NCBI GenBank assembly: GCA_943735955.1
Contig: OX030961.1
Span: 7,221,420-7,285,419 of the forward strand
Source: Piscicola geometra
Lineage: Eukaryota > Annelida > Clitellata > Hirudinida > Piscicolidae
Reading direction: 5' to 3'
Length of the DNA stretch: 64,000 bases
The notes under the pieces were generated by a model. It searched no databases. It saw nothing but the letters and a program-made list of their open reading frames with translations, and was not told where the DNA came from. Numbering within the stretch: position 1 is the first letter of the stretch; each line of letters opens with the position of its first letter. Made by a program: the position numbers and the translations under genes. Of the stretch, positions 56,787-64,000 are shown piece after piece.

Positions 56787-58264
56787 GGCACTCTGCGTTG
56801 GCTCTTTGACGATCCTTTTTATACGTCTCACCGTCAAAACTGGCACAAAGATTTAGCAAGTCTACAAGGGGGCTAACCCACTCAACCTCACCGTGTTTTC
56901 TCCATTGTGGAGGTATCAGAATTGATGTGGGAGTTGTACGTATAGTATTCAGTTTTGTGCGTAAGATATTGAAAAAAGTTTTACTGATTCTATTTTAGAA
57001 TTTTGTACGCTTGATATATCTTTGTGTACAAAGAGGCAGGTCTTTGTATAACTTTGTATGACAAATACAAAAGAACGGGTTAATGCCAGCTATACGAGAT
57101 GCTGTGTATTGTAGCTTGTAAACATGGGGCTCTGGCTCAAAAGTGCTTATAACACACGCACAAACATATTGCAGTATGCTGGCAAATGAGTTAGGAGTAG
57201 AGAATATCTGAACAGTGTAGTTCTTTATGTAAGTCTTTAGGCTGTGTGTTCGCTTAGAAGATGCAGATAGATGCCAGGGATGTATGAGTTGAACATCTCA
57301 CCCCCTTTCTCATACATGCGTAAGGATCTATAGCGTGCGTTTCAGCTGTAATTGCTTTCCAAGTTACTTTTCACCGAACCAATGCCTGTTCAGCGTCTAG
57401 AAACTTGGCGCTTTCTAGAAAAACATAATTTAGTTTCTTTTATTTTAAAATGTAAAGCGTTTAACTTTAAACTATTTATAATTAAACCACCATTTCAAAA
57501 AGTTTAAAAAAATGGATCATTGTTAGGAAACAGTGTACACTAAATTTACGTCGGTTTTATAATTATCATGAAAAAGGTATTTATTTATTTTGAAGGCATT
57601 TTATGCTTTTATAATTGCCTTATGACCGCATAAGTGAACTAAGGACTCCTAAGTGCTTGGTTCACCGCTTTAAGTTATATTTCATCTTTGCGTTAGTCTT
57701 AAATGCAAAAATCATTTATTAAATAACTATAAGTTGAAAGTCACAAGGCTGTCGAGCCTAGAATCGATAAAAGCCGGTTTGAAAACGTCTGGTAGAAATA
57801 AAGAGCGGTAAAGTTTTGATTTACAACTCAAAAAATTTATTTACATAACAATCCTAATAAAGTGTAAAACACATATACATGAGTATTCAATACAAGCAGT
57901 ATGATATCTTTTAAATGACCCTAATAAAAAAAAGTAAGAATTTATTTTATAATTATATATATATATATATCTGGAAGAGTGGCAGTGTGAACCAATAGGA
58001 ATTAAGTTGCTGATGCTGCGCTCACTTAACTGACCCAAAACGCACATAAATGAATATTCAATACAAAGCAGTACCATAATCTTTTACACGAAAGAATGAA
58101 GTACATGTAATTATAGTACAAATGTACTATAATGTACTATAATGTACTTGAGTAATGTTACTGTTGGTGCGTGAAACGAAACAAAAATCTCCAAAGAAGA
58201 AGCCTAACAGAAAGTTGTGAACGGGTAGCAGTCGATTGAAGGATGACCGTTAAATCAAGTGTAA
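56787..58264. other. DDX3 upstream flank
   Basis: Expected to contain the DDX3 promoter and 5' UTR. A minus-strand ATGGAGAAAACACG|GTGAGG near 56,905 could be a 5' exon but does not join in frame with the next exon. Otherwise AT-rich with no gene seen. Confidence 0.4.
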
Positions 58265-58272
58265 GATGCATT

Positions 58273-58448
<176 letters not shown>

Positions 58449-58546
58449 AGTTGTTAATATCTCTAGCGAGTGCTTAACTTGTGTTTGTAGAAGTAGAATG
58501 TGTAGCATGAGTACTTGCTTCGACTAGAGACGAATGAAAGAGTGCA

Positions 58547-58569
58547 GAGAGAGAGAGAGAGAGAGAGAG
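58547..58569. repeat. (GA)n microsatellite
   Basis: About 11 GA units. Confidence 0.9.
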
Positions 58570-58765
58570 GATGAATGAAAAATATAAAAAAGACATCATC
58601 ATCATCATTACCATCCCCTCTGAACTTTGATACTGATTTAACTTAAGCAGCCTTCAATTGTACATTGTACACTGTCTGTCCAAGCAGGACACTGTCCAAT
58701 ACCATATGTCATATACTGATTGTGCTACACTGAATGTCCTACACTTTATGTCGTACACAAGATCA

Positions 58766-63833
<5,068 letters not shown>

Positions 63834-63839
63834 CTGAAA

Positions 63840-64000
63840 GCAAAAATAATAAAACATTAAATATTATTATTATTGTCATCATTATCATAGCCATCATCAT
63901 ATTTTTTTTGACAGATTACAACAAAGCATTTTTGACGAACCGGAAATTTTGGCATTTAAACTCTTCACAGAGAGTTTTTCCATAGTTTATGCTATTATTA
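63840..64000 (-). other. MEGF8 intron at window edge
   Basis: AT-rich, no further exon recognised. Confidence 0.5.

Overview
This window looks like nuclear DNA from a bilaterian invertebrate. The genes are interrupted by many short introns with GT..AG borders, the introns and spacers are AT-rich, and simple-sequence DNA is very abundant. The protein set (an Lbx-type homeobox gene, a Cys-loop channel, RPP21, CaMKII, DDX3/PL10 and MEGF8) is animal. A lophotrochozoan such as an annelid is my best guess, but that is inference and no sequence here proves it. No prokaryotic, viral or CRISPR content was seen.

Layout: 1-20,000 holds the first coding exon of a ladybird-type homeobox gene (706-1,768, minus; the homeobox exon would lie left of the window). 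It is followed by a long gene-poor stretch with promoter-like islands, an unrecognised Asn-rich first exon (12,316-12,935, minus) and a 12-bp minisatellite (18,061-18,912). At 20,364-28,164 (minus) a complete ten-exon anion-channel-type Cys-loop receptor subunit (484 aa) can be joined exon by exon with matching phases. At 30,709-31,803 (plus) lies a complete four-exon RNase P/MRP subunit RPP21. At 35,690-48,388 (minus) lies a complete 17-exon CaMKII gene (477 aa) whose introns are stuffed with micro- and minisatellites. At 50,904-56,786 (minus) lies a 20-exon DDX3/PL10 DEAD-box RNA helicase with a long low-complexity N-terminus. At 58,766-63,833 (minus) lie the last ten exons visible of MEGF8 (PSI, EGF/laminin-EGF, transmembrane helix, cytoplasmic MASRP motif); the gene continues off the right end.

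The genes do not form one pathway. The CaMKII and channel genes are neuronal-type, MEGF8 is a membrane receptor that regulates signalling receptors, and DDX3 and RPP21 are housekeeping RNA factors. The most interesting material is in the interplay of repeats with splicing. Long inverted (ACT)n/(AGT)n tracts bracket one phase-symmetric CaMKII exon. CA/GT tracts sit directly on several CaMKII splice sites. A minisatellite made of consensus 5' splice-site-like units starts just beyond a weak channel-gene donor. A small family of tRNA-derived SINE-like elements is scattered through the window. Exon joins were done by hand from splice consensus, codon phase and family knowledge; no alignment was run.
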